A stretch of DNA of 25,620 nt from Priapulus caudatus (GCF_000485595.1 NW_014577108.1:656762-682381); one strand, 5' to 3'. Counted from the first letter of the stretch, positions 1-9,671 are shown. The notes: a model not told the origin generated them from the sequence alone. Translations and numbers: made by a program.

Positions 1-74
1 GCACACGCACACGCACACGCACACGCACACGCGCACACACACACATACACACACGCACACACGCACACACAAAC
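1..74. repeat. CA/CACACG microsatellite at window edge
   Basis: The window opens inside an alternating purine-pyrimidine tract, first CACACG-type and then mostly CA with occasional CG steps. It marks the left edge of duplicated segment A. The same kind of tract precedes the second copy near 11445-11555. Alternating CA/CG sequence can adopt Z-DNA. Its true length is unknown because it is cut by the window edge. Confidence 0.95.
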
Positions 75-121
75 GGCGCGAAAACAAAACGTTCGGCTAC
101 ACTACGTGCGGAGGATATAAA

Positions 122-231
122 CCATTACTGCGAAGCATTTGCCTACATTTTTCCAAGAATCATTACTACAGTCAAACCCCGTTAGTAGAAAACTGACGGG
201 CCAAAAAAATTGTATTAAGCGGGTTTCGTAT
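122..231 (+). repeat. Direct repeat unit 1, pogo/Tigger-like end
   Basis: CATTACTACAGTC followed by ACCCCGTTAGTA and AAACTGA occurs here and again 250 bases downstream (368-481). Reading from the TA at 167-168, the sequence starts CAGTCAAACCCCGTTAG, then ACGGGCC, then TATTAAGCGGG and TTTCGTATTAACC. This resembles the general layout of Tc1/mariner pogo/Tigger ends as I recall it: a TA target site, a CAGT start, then repeated TTCG-TATTAA-like words. I did not find a matching opposite end, so an intact element is not shown. The family assignment is an inference from pattern memory. Confidence 0.4.
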
Positions 232-367
232 TAACCACTTCAACATATATTAACCCCGAATTAACAAAGAAAAAATTATGGACTACAAGGTGTGTACTAG
301 GTATTTTATATAGGTTTATATGTATTATTAGGAACTTTAGTAGCGTTAAATTGTTCACAAATATTTA

Positions 368-481
368 CGATTACTGCAAAGCCTAAACTCCTCATTCAAT
401 TACTACTATTCATTACTACAGTCGCACCCCGTTAGTACGAAACTGAAAGGAACAGGATCCGTGTATTATTATCTTCGTATC
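368..481 (+). repeat. Direct repeat unit 2, pogo/Tigger-like end
   Basis: This is the second, diverged copy of the unit at 122-231, in the same orientation. It shares ATTACTGC(A/G)AAGC at its start, then CATTACTACAGTC, ACCCCGTTAGTA(C)GAAACTGA, and GTATTA...TTCGTAT near the end. The spacing between the two CAGTC starts (169 and 419) is 250 bases. Two ends in the same orientation suggest a tandem or nested insertion, or a duplicated end, rather than one element bounded by inverted ends. The pair is repeated in copy A' near 11600-11990. Confidence 0.4.
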
Positions 482-888
482 AAGTCGAAATTTTACAAAA
501 AGATTACTATGAATCGGGCCGGGATTTAGAGAAATCATCGTAGTCTCATCAGCGTAACGAGCGAATATGGCTGCCGGAGGCCGGAGGCGGTCATTTCGCG
601 AGTAACAATAAACTAACCTCGCGCGACCTTGCTTCACACGCTGCGCTTAAACCAGTTGCTAGAACCGGTCGCTTTTTTACGCGAAGTAGACGTTAACGTT
701 CGACGAGTATTGACAGCGGACATGTCGTCGCTTCCACGCACGGCTCTATAGCGGCAGCCGGGCCGTCGCTTCGTCGCCCGTGTGGCAAGCACGTATTGCG
801 ACGTGTAATTATTATTCAACGGAAAACATGTAATCACCCGAAAGCAGTTCAATTAGAGACCAGTTTCCTCTTTTACCAGTAAAACTAT

Positions 889-1250
889 TTGATATATGGC
901 CGTTTAGCGCCTATTTGCCCACTGTCTAGACAAATTAACAATAAACTAGCTCTATGTAGTTTAGCTGCAGTGGACACAACAGTATCAACTACTTCCAGCA
1001 TTAATGCGTGTGCGTATCTTTGCGATTTCGTTGTTCTGACCACGTTTCTATTTTATAGGTCTTCGAAATCCTTCAAATGGACTCGAGGCTGGCGCTCGCC
1101 AGCTGTGCTGGGTCTCAGCAATGACTAAATATAGCGCCGGCGGTGCCGGAATGGCCGCGACATGCACTACAGACGTATCAATGCTCCCACCTCCCGGGTT
1201 TACCGCCGCTTTATACTTCAACATAAGCACCGTCCGCACGCTCGCACCTA
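889..1250. other. Possible decayed coding stretch, strand uncertain
   Basis: On the plus strand the frame reads VSTTSSINACAYL, then FVVLTT, then SKSFKWTRGWRSPAVLGL. The frame is largely retained at 12480-12640 of the second copy even though small indels separate the copies. A one-base shift at about 1121 opens a second frame (KYSAGGAGMAATCTTDVSML...) that reads to about 1260. In the second copy these two frames are joined without a stop. The minus strand is also nearly open here, with TKSQRYAHALMLEVVDT in one frame, so the coding strand is undecided. I do not recognise a family. It could be an exon damaged by sequencing indels, a transposon remnant, or chance. Confidence 0.22.
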
Positions 1251-1256
1251 AACCTG

Positions 1257-1556
1257 ACTGTGCTGTGCTATGCTATGCTATGCTATGCTGTGCTATGCTA
1301 TGCTATGCTGTGCGTGCGTGATGCTGCTATGCTATTACGCTACCGATGTTGCTGTTGCTGTGCTGTGCTGTGCTGCTGCTAGTGCTGTGCTGTGTTGTGG
1401 CTGTGCTGTTGCCTGTTCGCTGTGCTGTGCTGTGCTGTGCTGTGCTGTGCTGTGCTGTGCTGTGTATGATGTGCCGTGCTGTTCTGTGCTGTTCTGTGCT
1501 GTGCTATGCTATGCTGTGCTGTGCTGTGCTGTGCTCTACTGTACTGCGCTGTGCTG
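1257..1556 (+). repeat. TGCTG/TGCTA pentanucleotide satellite
   Basis: Blocks of TGCTA and TGCTG/TGTGC five-base units (about 1257-1315 and 1415-1545) flank a less regular core with TTGCTG and the unique-looking words ATTACGCTACCGATG and TTGTGGCTG. The tract is a diverged array containing homogeneous sub-blocks of each variant. The Cys/Leu/Val/Ala-rich reading frames across it come from the five-base period and are not genes. The corresponding array in the second copy is at 12782-13160. Confidence 0.93.
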
Positions 1557-2085
1557 TGATTATGAGCTAGTAGAGGTTTGCGGTTCCCGGTGAATATTTT
1601 AAGCACATGCCGTTTGAAAAACAACTATCATAGCAGCGTCTCAATTCTAACGCAGAGAGACCCATCATGGGCACTGCTGTTTTTACTTTCCTGCCACCAC
1701 GTTATTTGTGGCCGCAGGCGTTCATGCCATCCTGGGGGCCGGTTACCCATGCATAGCGCGCAAGCCTGAGATATGCTGTCATACGCGACTTTACAAATAG
1801 GTGTTCTATGCCGTGGGCATGTGCGTATCTCAACCTGTAAAAGCCGCATATAACCTGTGGCTGACCGCGTGCAAACACAGCGTAGCCCTGCTGCAAGTTG
1901 ACGCGAAACATTCCCGCTGTTTGTTTGAGACCACGTGCACGTTTTACAACCTTCACCTTTATTAGCGATCGCGTTGCCGCAGGATCAAATGCGCTTACAC
2001 TATGCGATACTAGTAGAACTATACAGTCCCTATCCTCAGTTTACAGTCAGCCAATGCTGCATTTTTAAAACGCGCCTATTTTTCC

Positions 2086-5000
2086 GTAATCCTAAACGTA
2101 GTTAAAGTAATTTAAACCCATTGAATATACGCTGAACTGTACAGGTACTACTAGTACGGTACCTACTAAACGCCTCTAAAAATACAAAGTATATATACAA
2201 GAGAATACAGAGTACACAATAAATATTTACTAAATCTCTTCATGCCCTTTGTGTTACTATTGTCAATTTAGGCCAATGCTTGTTTTAGATCGTAGACTCT
2301 TTAAACTTATTTTTTTTACATTTTTCTGTATTACGCAAGTTCCCTTATACGCTTAAAGGGAAATGGTATTCTAAATTAATGCATAATCTAAGTTAAATTC
2401 AGTTTTAATTATGCTATATAAAAAATGTTGTGTTTCATTATTTATTTGGAGTATTTTTTACATATTTTAATATGTCGATATTATTATAACGCCAGTAGCG
2501 CCTCTGCATTGGCATCTATATTAACGAAGCTGCGCTATGTAACATTTCCGACGCAAGCTACAGAACGGCGACATTTCTTATTTATTAAGTGAAAATAAGA
2601 AATCTTGCAATAGCTTTTGCTGCGTGGCTGCTAAGAAAATGACATTGTAATTGGCGCAAAATAATGCATCACGTGTTGTAAAAAAAACTCTGATATAACC
2701 CATGGGAACATCGATAATAAAACAAAATGGCTGCCGATATGTGAGGCAAAAAAAGTTAGAAGGTTGGAACAATGCGCAAGGACAGTATGTCATATCTGGT
2801 AAAACATTGTAATATTAAAACACCAAGAATGTGAGAAATTATTCCTGCGACTGTCCCAGCCAAACCTTCCGAAAGATGTCGCTGTTGCGATTTGTGAACG
2901 AGCGCGTGCGCCATGACTGCCTGCATGATCCAGATTCTAGTTTATCTCCCTTGATTATAATTATGTATGAGGAAAACGGTTAGAGACAATTGTTATTTAA
3001 TGTTTAAAGTGACGCTTGAATTGTACGTTTATTGAATCAGGCTCAATATAACAGCCGGAGAATAAGGCTAGTAGGCTTATGTGGAACTATCCCAGGTCTT
3101 CACCTTGGCTGGTCACACCTCTCCCAGGCGGCCCTAGCCATAATAATAATTAATCCTAATTTTACCATTATTTGCTGGTTGTTCAAGTAACATGGGATTG
3201 TGTGGACTGAGAACATTAATGTTGGTCGTAACTAGAGGGAAGACAGAAAGTCACACTTTAATATCCCACAGCTGATACAAGAGATTTGATTTCCAGCGCT
3301 TCGATACATCAGGCAGTATAGGTAACAGAGTAAATCTAAACGAACTCAGCATATATACGCCGCTATTATTTTAGCCATTACCTCTGTTACTGCAATCGCC
3401 AGTGTGTTTCGTATATCCCCTAGAGCAAACATCTTAATGTGGACTCGTCTTTTAGAACCGATCGCAGTGACACATGATTGCGCTATCACTAGTTTGCTCA
3501 GTGTAAACGGAAGTAGCGGTGCTAGTATTACTCAGTGCTTCAGTCGTAGATTTCTTTTTAGAGCTGTGTAAACTAAACGAGATATCACCATTTAATTCGG
3601 TGACGGTGAGTCTTTCTCTGAACGATGCACGATAGCTCCTATACGTCTAATGCGAACGAGTTTAATATGAAACATTTGTACTTATAAAACATTTAGTTTC
3701 TAGTTGTTCACGGTTTATAACTATACTTAAACGCGCATGCGCAAGACTTAAGAAAGAGCTTCGATTTTGATATGATTCATAGCCGTTGCCATTGAGTCAT
3801 ATACTCAACGAACTTCTACAGATGACGGATTTTGCTGAAGGCAATTTAATTAAACAAGCGTGTACATGCGACAGGTGGCATTACAATTCGGTTAGCTAGC
3901 AGTCTCGCGCAGCTACTGTTTGCGTATTTATACTAGATCTTGTATTAGCTGTCAGGCGCCAAATCCACGAAAGAACATCTACGTCTGCAGATATATATCA
4001 AGGCAGAATTTCGAATCGGGACTTTATCCACATATTGCATCTAAGCCAAATTCCGGACTAAAAACTCGCTCCGACTATAAATATTCCGCTCTACCAATGC
4101 AATTTCGCCGGCAATAAAACGCGACGTAGTGTGATTGGACAATTTATATCTAAATACGTGCGTCGCTCTGCGCTGATGACGAGATAGACTCTATAGCGGC
4201 GTCGGCGACTACTGTTTAAGATCCGTCGTTCTATCTTAGAAGCCGACGCTGTGGATCCAATCCGCCTGATTTGCAACGATAACGTGCAAGGCAAGCAATC
4301 ACCAAAGCACAGCATCATCAACAACAGCGGCAGCTATGCGTGCATGTTCGACACTAAATATTGTAATATAGTATATACAATTATGAGTACTACCGTGCCA
4401 TACCCATTGGCATATCTATCGACAATGTGGAATTTACTTACACGTACAATTAGAATTGATGATTTATTTGCGCTAACTAAATATATAACCTAGCATTTGT
4501 TATCATTCGCCATTTTGTTACTGTATAAAATGCCTGACTTCGTGTCTTATATCGGGCATGCAATATACTCTATGCATACAAACATAGAAGTTATGATTTT
4601 CCGGTCGAATTTTTGCCAGATACACACGCGCAATAACGAGATGAATCACTAACGAGGTACGTACATCTACGTACGCTGCGTGCATAATTACGTCTGCTCG
4701 AGTTCGTTTATCAGAAGATGTTTCACCGAATGACAACACAAAATGGTATTCAGGTAAACACTAGTCCTACTAGTACTATATTGACTTATTTCTTTGGAAC
4801 AATTCTTCTATTTTCATCGTCGTTAGAAGCTATGTTTGCGTTTTGCCGTATGTATATGCAACTCTGTATATTATATCTACAACTCTAGCATTAGTACTCG
4901 AGATTTATGGAGTGCCGACGATATGTGTTGTTCTGTCTAATTAGAAGAACAGCGGCTGAATGCCAGCGGGCCGATACAAATTATTTGACTTGAAAGAGCT

Positions 5001-5300
5001 AATGATGCAGATACTTACCGCTGTGCAATGCTGGATAGCCGGGTGAGGAATATAGAGCTTGAATAATCCGCTATGTGACCACTCACTACACATGCTGTCT
5101 TAGCCGTCTACGTTCCTAGGACGACGTCTGACTGCATTGAGCACACGGCTCTGGTTTTGTGATATAATAAGAGTTTACAACCCTCGCTACGAGGTTTTAT
5201 GAGGTTGAGAGCAGAGAATTCGCTGTTTATTACCCCGTTTTCATGGCAGCATGATTTTATTGCAAGAACCCAGGGTTGCTTAGTGTGTCCTGCATAGGAC
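2086..5300. other. No recognisable gene
   Basis: This is AT-rich single-copy sequence with short chance reading frames only. A good donor-like word (ACG|GTGAGT) lies at about 3605 on the plus strand, preceded by an open frame of about 40 codons with no start codon. A donor-like GTAAGTATC lies on the minus strand near 5016. Neither has a convincing partner site. I see no clear transposon ends, tandem arrays or RNA genes. Confidence 0.6.
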
Positions 5301-5303
5301 TGT

Positions 5304-5426
5304 TTAACCTCTAAAAGGAACAGTGAATCCGCTTACTGATGCAGGGATACCATGCAAGCAACGCAGAAAAATCCGGTGAACATTCTTCAGTGACATACAG
5401 GTAAAGTCATAAACGAACGCCGCCAT
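5304..5426 (-). CDS. Candidate first coding exon, unknown protein
   Basis: On the minus strand an ATG at 5426-5424 sits in a strong context (CCAAAATGGCGGCG: A at -3, G at +4). It opens a 40-codon frame beginning MAAFVYDFTCMSLKNVHRIF and ending at a stop at 5304. A GTAAGC donor-like word starts at 5336. Splicing there would end the exon at 5337 after exactly 30 codons (phase 0). An alternative GTATGT donor lies earlier, inside the tenth codon. The ATG lies within a YY1-type site and downstream of CCAAT and CRE-like motifs, as in many TATA-less metazoan promoters. I recognise no domain. The frame also extends upstream to 5489, but that start lacks the context. No downstream exon could be identified. 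Confidence 0.3.
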   Translation of the reverse strand: MAAFVYDFTCMSLKNVHRIFLRCLHGIPASVSGFTVPFRG

Positions 5427-5567
5427 TTTGGCCGATAATATTTTACTGAAGCTTATTGTCGTTCGAAACCCATAACTACTCTCAGCCAATAGGAGCGAGT
5501 GCTAAACTTTTCGTCCAATCAATGCGAACAATAAAGTTGCGTCACCCATCGAATTGCAGCTACGTCA
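5419..5567 (-). promoter_or_regulatory. Candidate TATA-less promoter: YY1, 2x CCAAT, CRE-like
   Basis: Read on the minus strand, the order is TGACGTA (5567-5561), TGACGCA (5544-5538), two ATTGG reverse CCAAT boxes (5519-5515 and 5490-5486, 29 bases apart), and then AAAATGGCGGC (5429-5419). The last is a full match to the YY1 consensus AANATGGCGGC. CRE/ATF sites, then NF-Y sites, then YY1 at the first codons is a typical housekeeping promoter order in animals. Each motif alone could occur by chance. The ordered cluster within 150 bases, ending on a well-placed ATG, is what supports the call. Confidence 0.38.
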
Positions 5568-5796
5568 AGATCTTTACGACTGTGTTGACTAAAATGAGTT
5601 CAGTGTATACATTATGGTAATGCAGTTGAGAGTTTCCGTATAATAATATAACATTAATGGAATTTTAGTTCAAATTATTTTGATCGTAACTTAGAATAAC
5701 GAAAATTTTGCATGCTTAGAAAGAGAGTCATAATTCATGGAATTATATCTAGGTTCTTTTGTACGGTATTTAGCAAACGCCTATTCGTTGTTACCA

Positions 5797-5970
5797 TCGC
5801 GTGTGTGCGTGTGCGGGTGTCTGCGTATGAGTATGTGCGCGCATGTGGATGCATGTGTACGGACATTAGCGAACACGTACTCTTTCTCCCCCCCCTCTCT
5901 CTTACGCACACGAACACGCACAGGTACACGCACACGCACACGCACACAACACAACACACACGCGCACACA
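5797..5970. repeat. GT-rich then CA-rich inverted microsatellite pair
   Basis: A GT/GC-alternating tract (about 5797-5862) is followed after a C-rich linker (CCCCCCCCTCTCTC near 5887) by a CA/CG-alternating tract (about 5903-5970). The two arms are in opposite orientation, so the strand could fold back on itself. The reading frames across the tract (Arg/Thr/His or Val/Cys-rich) are artefacts of the repeat. Confidence 0.85.
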
Positions 5971-5975
5971 CAAAA

Positions 5976-7400
5976 TATATATTATATGTTTTATAATTGT
6001 TTTTTGTTGTTATTACACTTTATATTTAATATACTTTTATTGTTATAGTAGTCAGAGCAGAAGGATGATTTAAAACATTTTACGACTAAAAATGTGACCT
6101 AATTTCTTCAAGTGTTTGAGTTACTATACGCGACTACATTTATCAAACCTTCAATTTGCGTGTCACATGCGCTGATTATTTACTGTGAAGCAATGAAACT
6201 GTATTCGTTCATTTTAATACGCTGCTAAATTTAAATAATGAGAACGAGAAAAGGGCTACGGCTAATCAGGGAAGCCGCTTAGTTAACGACTAAAAAACTG
6301 GTTTTCTTGAAAAGAACGCATAATTTATATCAACGGACGGCTATAGCCAGCGATGACGATTTGACATATACCGAGAGATAATTTGCTTTTACTGCATCCA
6401 CGCGACTGATAAATTTGGCACATCCACCATCGAAATGCCACAGCGATCCGCTCGCTGAATATTATTTATGTTCTCGCCACACACGCACTGGCAGCAGCTC
6501 GATAGTCCAGCATTCTCAGAATTGCTGATGTAATACCGCCAATCCAATGCTAGGCAAGTCTAATGAATCATGATAAATCTATCTCATGCAGACGGCCGCG
6601 CGCTGTCACCGTCACTTATACTCGTCCGTGACACAGAGCTTCAAAAATCCTCTACGCCTTCAGAATAGAAGTTATGTACGCGGCAAGAAAGACGACAACA
6701 AGACAAACCGGGCGAAGGAAAGCGTGTATGTTACAACGTGTGAATGAGTGGAATAAACGCGACTACTGCAAGAGATTCAGTGTCGACTGTGTGTGTGTGA
6801 TAGTGAGAGCGCGCGGTGGGACAGTGAATGGTTGTGTTATATGCGCGCGTGCCGACCCGCCAGGCTTATGCCGATGTCTCTGCTCACTAACTACGCGCAG
6901 ATCGTGAGCGTGACGCTACTGCTAAAGTTCTCGGCATAAACACACATCTGCTTAGAAATTTACCGTACAATGTATCGCGTGCAACAACCGCATACACACT
7001 GCACGCAATAACCGTGTGCACACTAACCGCACGCGCGCAGGAATATACAACTATAATGATGAGTCATATAGTCCCGGCATAAATTACAACAATGATTCAT
7101 ATGCCAGGTTAGTTTAATTTAGCAACGCTTCATATAAATCCGTCTAAAATTAAACTACAGAATTTTCAACTGGCGTATATTCATGCTGCATGAGAACCGA
7201 GTTACGGACTGTCTTCCTTACTCTATATATAAGGAAGTTACAGAAGCTCTTTTATAACGCAGAGCTGTAGTACTGACTGACTACGATCAAATATTTATAT
7301 GAAATAATTTTCCAAGGAAGGTTAGTTTGCTTACTGTAACTAGTGTTAAAATCACGTCGGTTTCTTGCCTAGAGCGCCTGCCGTTCTTTACCTATAGACG
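5976..7400. other. No recognisable gene
   Basis: Apart from short frames I see nothing assignable. A basic 77-codon plus-strand frame at 6674-6907 (starting MYAARKTTTRQTGRRKACML) lies in a locally more CpG-rich stretch. It has no recognised domain, is cysteine-rich through GTGTGT tracts, and is probably chance. No tandem repeats or inverted ends were noticed. Confidence 0.55.
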
Positions 7401-7408
7401 ATGGACAC

Positions 7409-7557
7409 AGAATAGTAGAGAGACCCGCGTAGAGAGTGTGTATAGAATAGTAGAGAGACCCGTGTAGAGAGAGACCCGTGTAGAGAGTGTGTATAGAATA
7501 GTAGAGAGAACCGTGTAGAGAGTGTGTAGAGAATAGTAGAGAGACCCGTGTGTGTAT
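7409..7557 (+). repeat. Minisatellite, ~35-bp unit, about 4 copies
   Basis: The unit begins AGAATAGTAGAGAGACCCGT and continues GTAGAGAGTGTGTAT. Units start at 7409, 7444, 7495 and 7530. The second carries an internal 16-bp duplication of AGAGAGACCCGTGTAG, making it 51 bases, and the last is cut short in a TGTGTGTAT run. A Leu/Tyr/His/Ser-rich minus-strand frame across it (7369-7593) reflects the repeat and is not a gene. Confidence 0.93.
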
Positions 7558-8480
7558 CTGCGTTCTTAACGAACGTAAAAAATCAACGCTCACAAATATA
7601 TCAGTTTAATGGACTTGACCAGGCCGCCGCGCCGCCGGCGCTTTCGCTGAAGAAATTAGCAGACACTTAATGAGGGAATTGTAACATACTTCATCAGGGG
7701 CCGGTATTAAAATTAATATAAAGAGTCATTATCAGCTGTAGAGATACAATAAAAATTGCCACCACGCTGTAGAAATGTAGTTAACGCAACATCTTGCAGA
7801 TCAGGATAAGGCGAGTGAGAGTGAGAGTGAGAGTGCACTGTGGTGTTGCTAGATAACCCACGTATCGCGGTATCGTCTGTCTTACAACCTCATGTCATAA
7901 AGTACTAAATATAAAATGCGTGACTGAATGACATAACACGGTGTATATACTGCTATAAGCAGACACGTGAGATACATGCATGAACACTGTGTGCTGTCGA
8001 TGTGACGAGTTCATAAAGTGTTTACGTACCATCCGTGCGACTTAGTAGCAGCGTAGATAAGGCATGCGAATACACGAGTAGCAAGTTACAATGACGTTGA
8101 GTCGAACCGACATGTAGCGACTGTGACGGGATGCGGCGCCGCGTCTGCCGGTGCCTCGCCCCCCCCTCCATCGCCGAACTTCTAACATAAATATCTATCC
8201 GCCCGTAGAACAACATTACTCTCTCATATAAAATAGGGATTGACACCTCTGTGTTATAGGCAGAACCAGTCAACTAGCTATATAACAAAGTTAAAACAAT
8301 AAATACATACATTACGCATCGGAACTAAACGCTAAAGAAGAACACTCCACACACTCTCAGACTAGATGTGCGACGATTGTGTCAGGCGCACACACACGTA
8401 CCAGATATCTATATACCCAACCTACGAGAAACACCGCCTACATATTCAGTAGCGACTAAGCTGTTTTTACATGCCACGTT
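7558..8480. other. No recognisable gene; small GAGAGT repeat
   Basis: The stretch contains a short GAGAGT-type hexamer repeat at 7813-7835, a CCGCCGCGCCGCCGGCGC GC-rich patch near 7623-7641 and a run of eight C at about 8160. Nothing else is assignable. Confidence 0.55.
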
Positions 8481-8483
8481 AAC

Positions 8484-8678
8484 ATGTGTCTATGCATCTA
8501 CAACGTTAGTGAGATCGTGCGCGTAAGCTCTATGTCTCAAGCTACCGACACATTCCTGTTTGTTTCCGCTCCTCCGTCCCGCGGTACAGCGTCGTACTCC
8601 CGCCGCGTGCGCGCCGCTTTCATCTATGAGGCGGTCATTAATTCTTCATGTGACATTGTAAGCGACGGCACACTGTAA
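8484..8678 (+). CDS. Weak open reading frame, unknown
   Basis: This 64-codon frame lies in a locally CpG-rich stretch. From the internal methionine at about 8532 it reads MSQATDTFLFVSAPPSRGTA and continues into a basic segment (SYSRRVRAAF). A GTAAGC donor-like word lies near its end at about 8659. No domain, partner exon or promoter is recognised. Frames of this length occur by chance throughout the window, so this is listed only because its composition differs from the AT-rich neighbours. Confidence 0.12.
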   Translation: MCLCIYNVSEIVRVSSMSQATDTFLFVSAPPSRGTASYSRRVRAAFIYEAVINSSCDIVSDGTL

Positions 8679-8819
8679 ACCTGCGGCTGACCATGTTCTT
8701 TATGGCAACCACGCGCAGTGCAACCACCTCCGCATCGCTCATTTCATGATTAGTCACCTACAGAATTCATAGACCCGCACAATCATCAGCAGCTATCGCG
8801 AATCGATAAAGACGTAGTA

Positions 8820-8890
8820 TGCTACTGTTTACATTACGTTACTGTTACATACGTTACTGTTTACATACGTTACTACGTAGACGTAGTAGT
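8820..8890 (+). repeat. Short TACGTTACTGTTTACAT repeat plus palindrome
   Basis: About three imperfect copies of ACGTTACTGTTTACAT (16-18 bases) end in an inverted repeat: TACTACGT at 8871-8878, a two-base centre AG, and ACGTAGTA at 8881-8888. Confidence 0.8.
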
Positions 8891-9086
8891 ATGTTAGTAA
8901 TCGACTCGAGATGAATGTATTGTATTGTTTCGTAAGAGTTTGTTTAAAAATCCGTGTGAAGTGTTACGAATAATGATTATTTGTTACCTCTGAACACATT
9001 AACGCTAGGAACAATGTCAGATTAAAATGTGAGCTAATCATCTTACATAATATACAAATCACACAAACTTTACTGAAAATACTTAC

Positions 9087-9124
9087 CTTAACGCGAATTG
9101 GAAATCTACCGACAAAACACCCAT
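9087..9124 (-). CDS. Candidate short first exon with consensus donor
   Basis: On the minus strand an ATG at 9124-9122 opens MGVLSVDFQFALR and runs 38 bases straight into TTAAG|GTAAGTATTTT, an excellent donor consensus (GT at 9086-9085, exon end phase 2). No promoter motif or partner exon was found. The donor match is the only real support. Confidence 0.17.
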
Positions 9125-9427
9125 TATACCTATTATATCACACTCTATGGTTATAATGATTATAGTATGGATGTTAATATACTAGATAGCGTTCGTTACC
9201 TAGCTATGTCGCAGACTCCAAGCCGTGTTCGCGAAGCTATCGGCGTTATATGATGCGGGTATTTATGATGCTGGATAGAGGTTGTACATCTTATGATATA
9301 TGTATCGGTATGCCCACCGGGGCGTGAAGTGTAGAGTGTACATCTGCAATCAGCCATGATGCTGCTACCAAACAATAGAGGGCGTCAGCTATACTAGCTC
9401 ATCCACTCTGTTCAACTAATCAACGAT

Positions 9428-9665
9428 AGAACTATTAATAAGATAGATTACGTAGCTAATTAATTACCTATACTTTTTTCTGTCTAGTTAATCAACAGTA
9501 AAACTGTTAGATTAACAGACATCATTATTAATGAAAAATAAACATGATATTAATAGGAAATAATAGACACTATACCTGTGCTGTTCGGTCTACGCTAGAA
9601 ACATTATCGTGCAGTAATATATCGGACAGCAGCTCAAGCAGCTTCCATGCGTGGAAGGATGAAGC
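9428..9665 (+). repeat. Duplicated segment, copy B
   Basis: This aligns with 14055-14330 immediately after the N gap. Shared words include AGATTACGTAGCTAA, TAATTA(C)CTATACTTTTTT, CATGATATTAATAGGAAA, CGGACAGCAG and TCCATGCGTGG(G)AAGGATGAAGCT. Both copies end in a TA microsatellite and the flanks differ beyond it. Together with A/A' this shows a collinear duplication, not two independent transposon insertions. Confidence 0.9.
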
Positions 9666-9671
9666 TGTAGC

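Larger units (their letters stand above)
75..2085 (+). repeat. Segmental duplication, copy A
   Basis: This segment aligns in order and orientation with 11556-13710. Shared landmarks include the AAACGG(C)CGCGAAAAC start, two CATTACTACAGTC blocks, the GGAACAGGATCCGTGTATTA block, the GGACTCGAGGCTGGCG block, the pentanucleotide satellite and the CAGTCAGCCAATGCTG block near the end. Similarity stops near 2085, at the point where copy A' runs into the N gap. Differences are dominated by one- and two-base insertions and deletions, roughly every 10-20 bases. That resembles uncorrected long-read error or strong haplotype divergence rather than selection. No complete gene is seen inside. A diverged direct repeat, a possible decayed coding stretch and a microsatellite are listed separately. 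Confidence 0.93.

Noticed and set aside
1379-1624. Gln/His/Ser/Thr-rich minus-strand frame
   Set aside because: It is the reverse reading of the pentanucleotide satellite.
75-2085. Copy A/A' as two insertions of one transposon
   Set aside because: Segments B and B' are duplicated in the same order beyond them, so the unit is a larger collinear duplication rather than a mobile element with two sites.
3520-3650. Plus-strand exon candidate ending ACG|GTGAGT at about 3605
   Set aside because: The frame (about 40 codons, VAVLVLLSASVVDFF...) lacks a start codon or a convincing acceptor, and a frame of this length is at chance level here.
5412-5475. tRNA-like B box (GTTCGAAACCC near 5461)
   Set aside because: No acceptor or T stem pairs around it, and no proper A box at the right distance.
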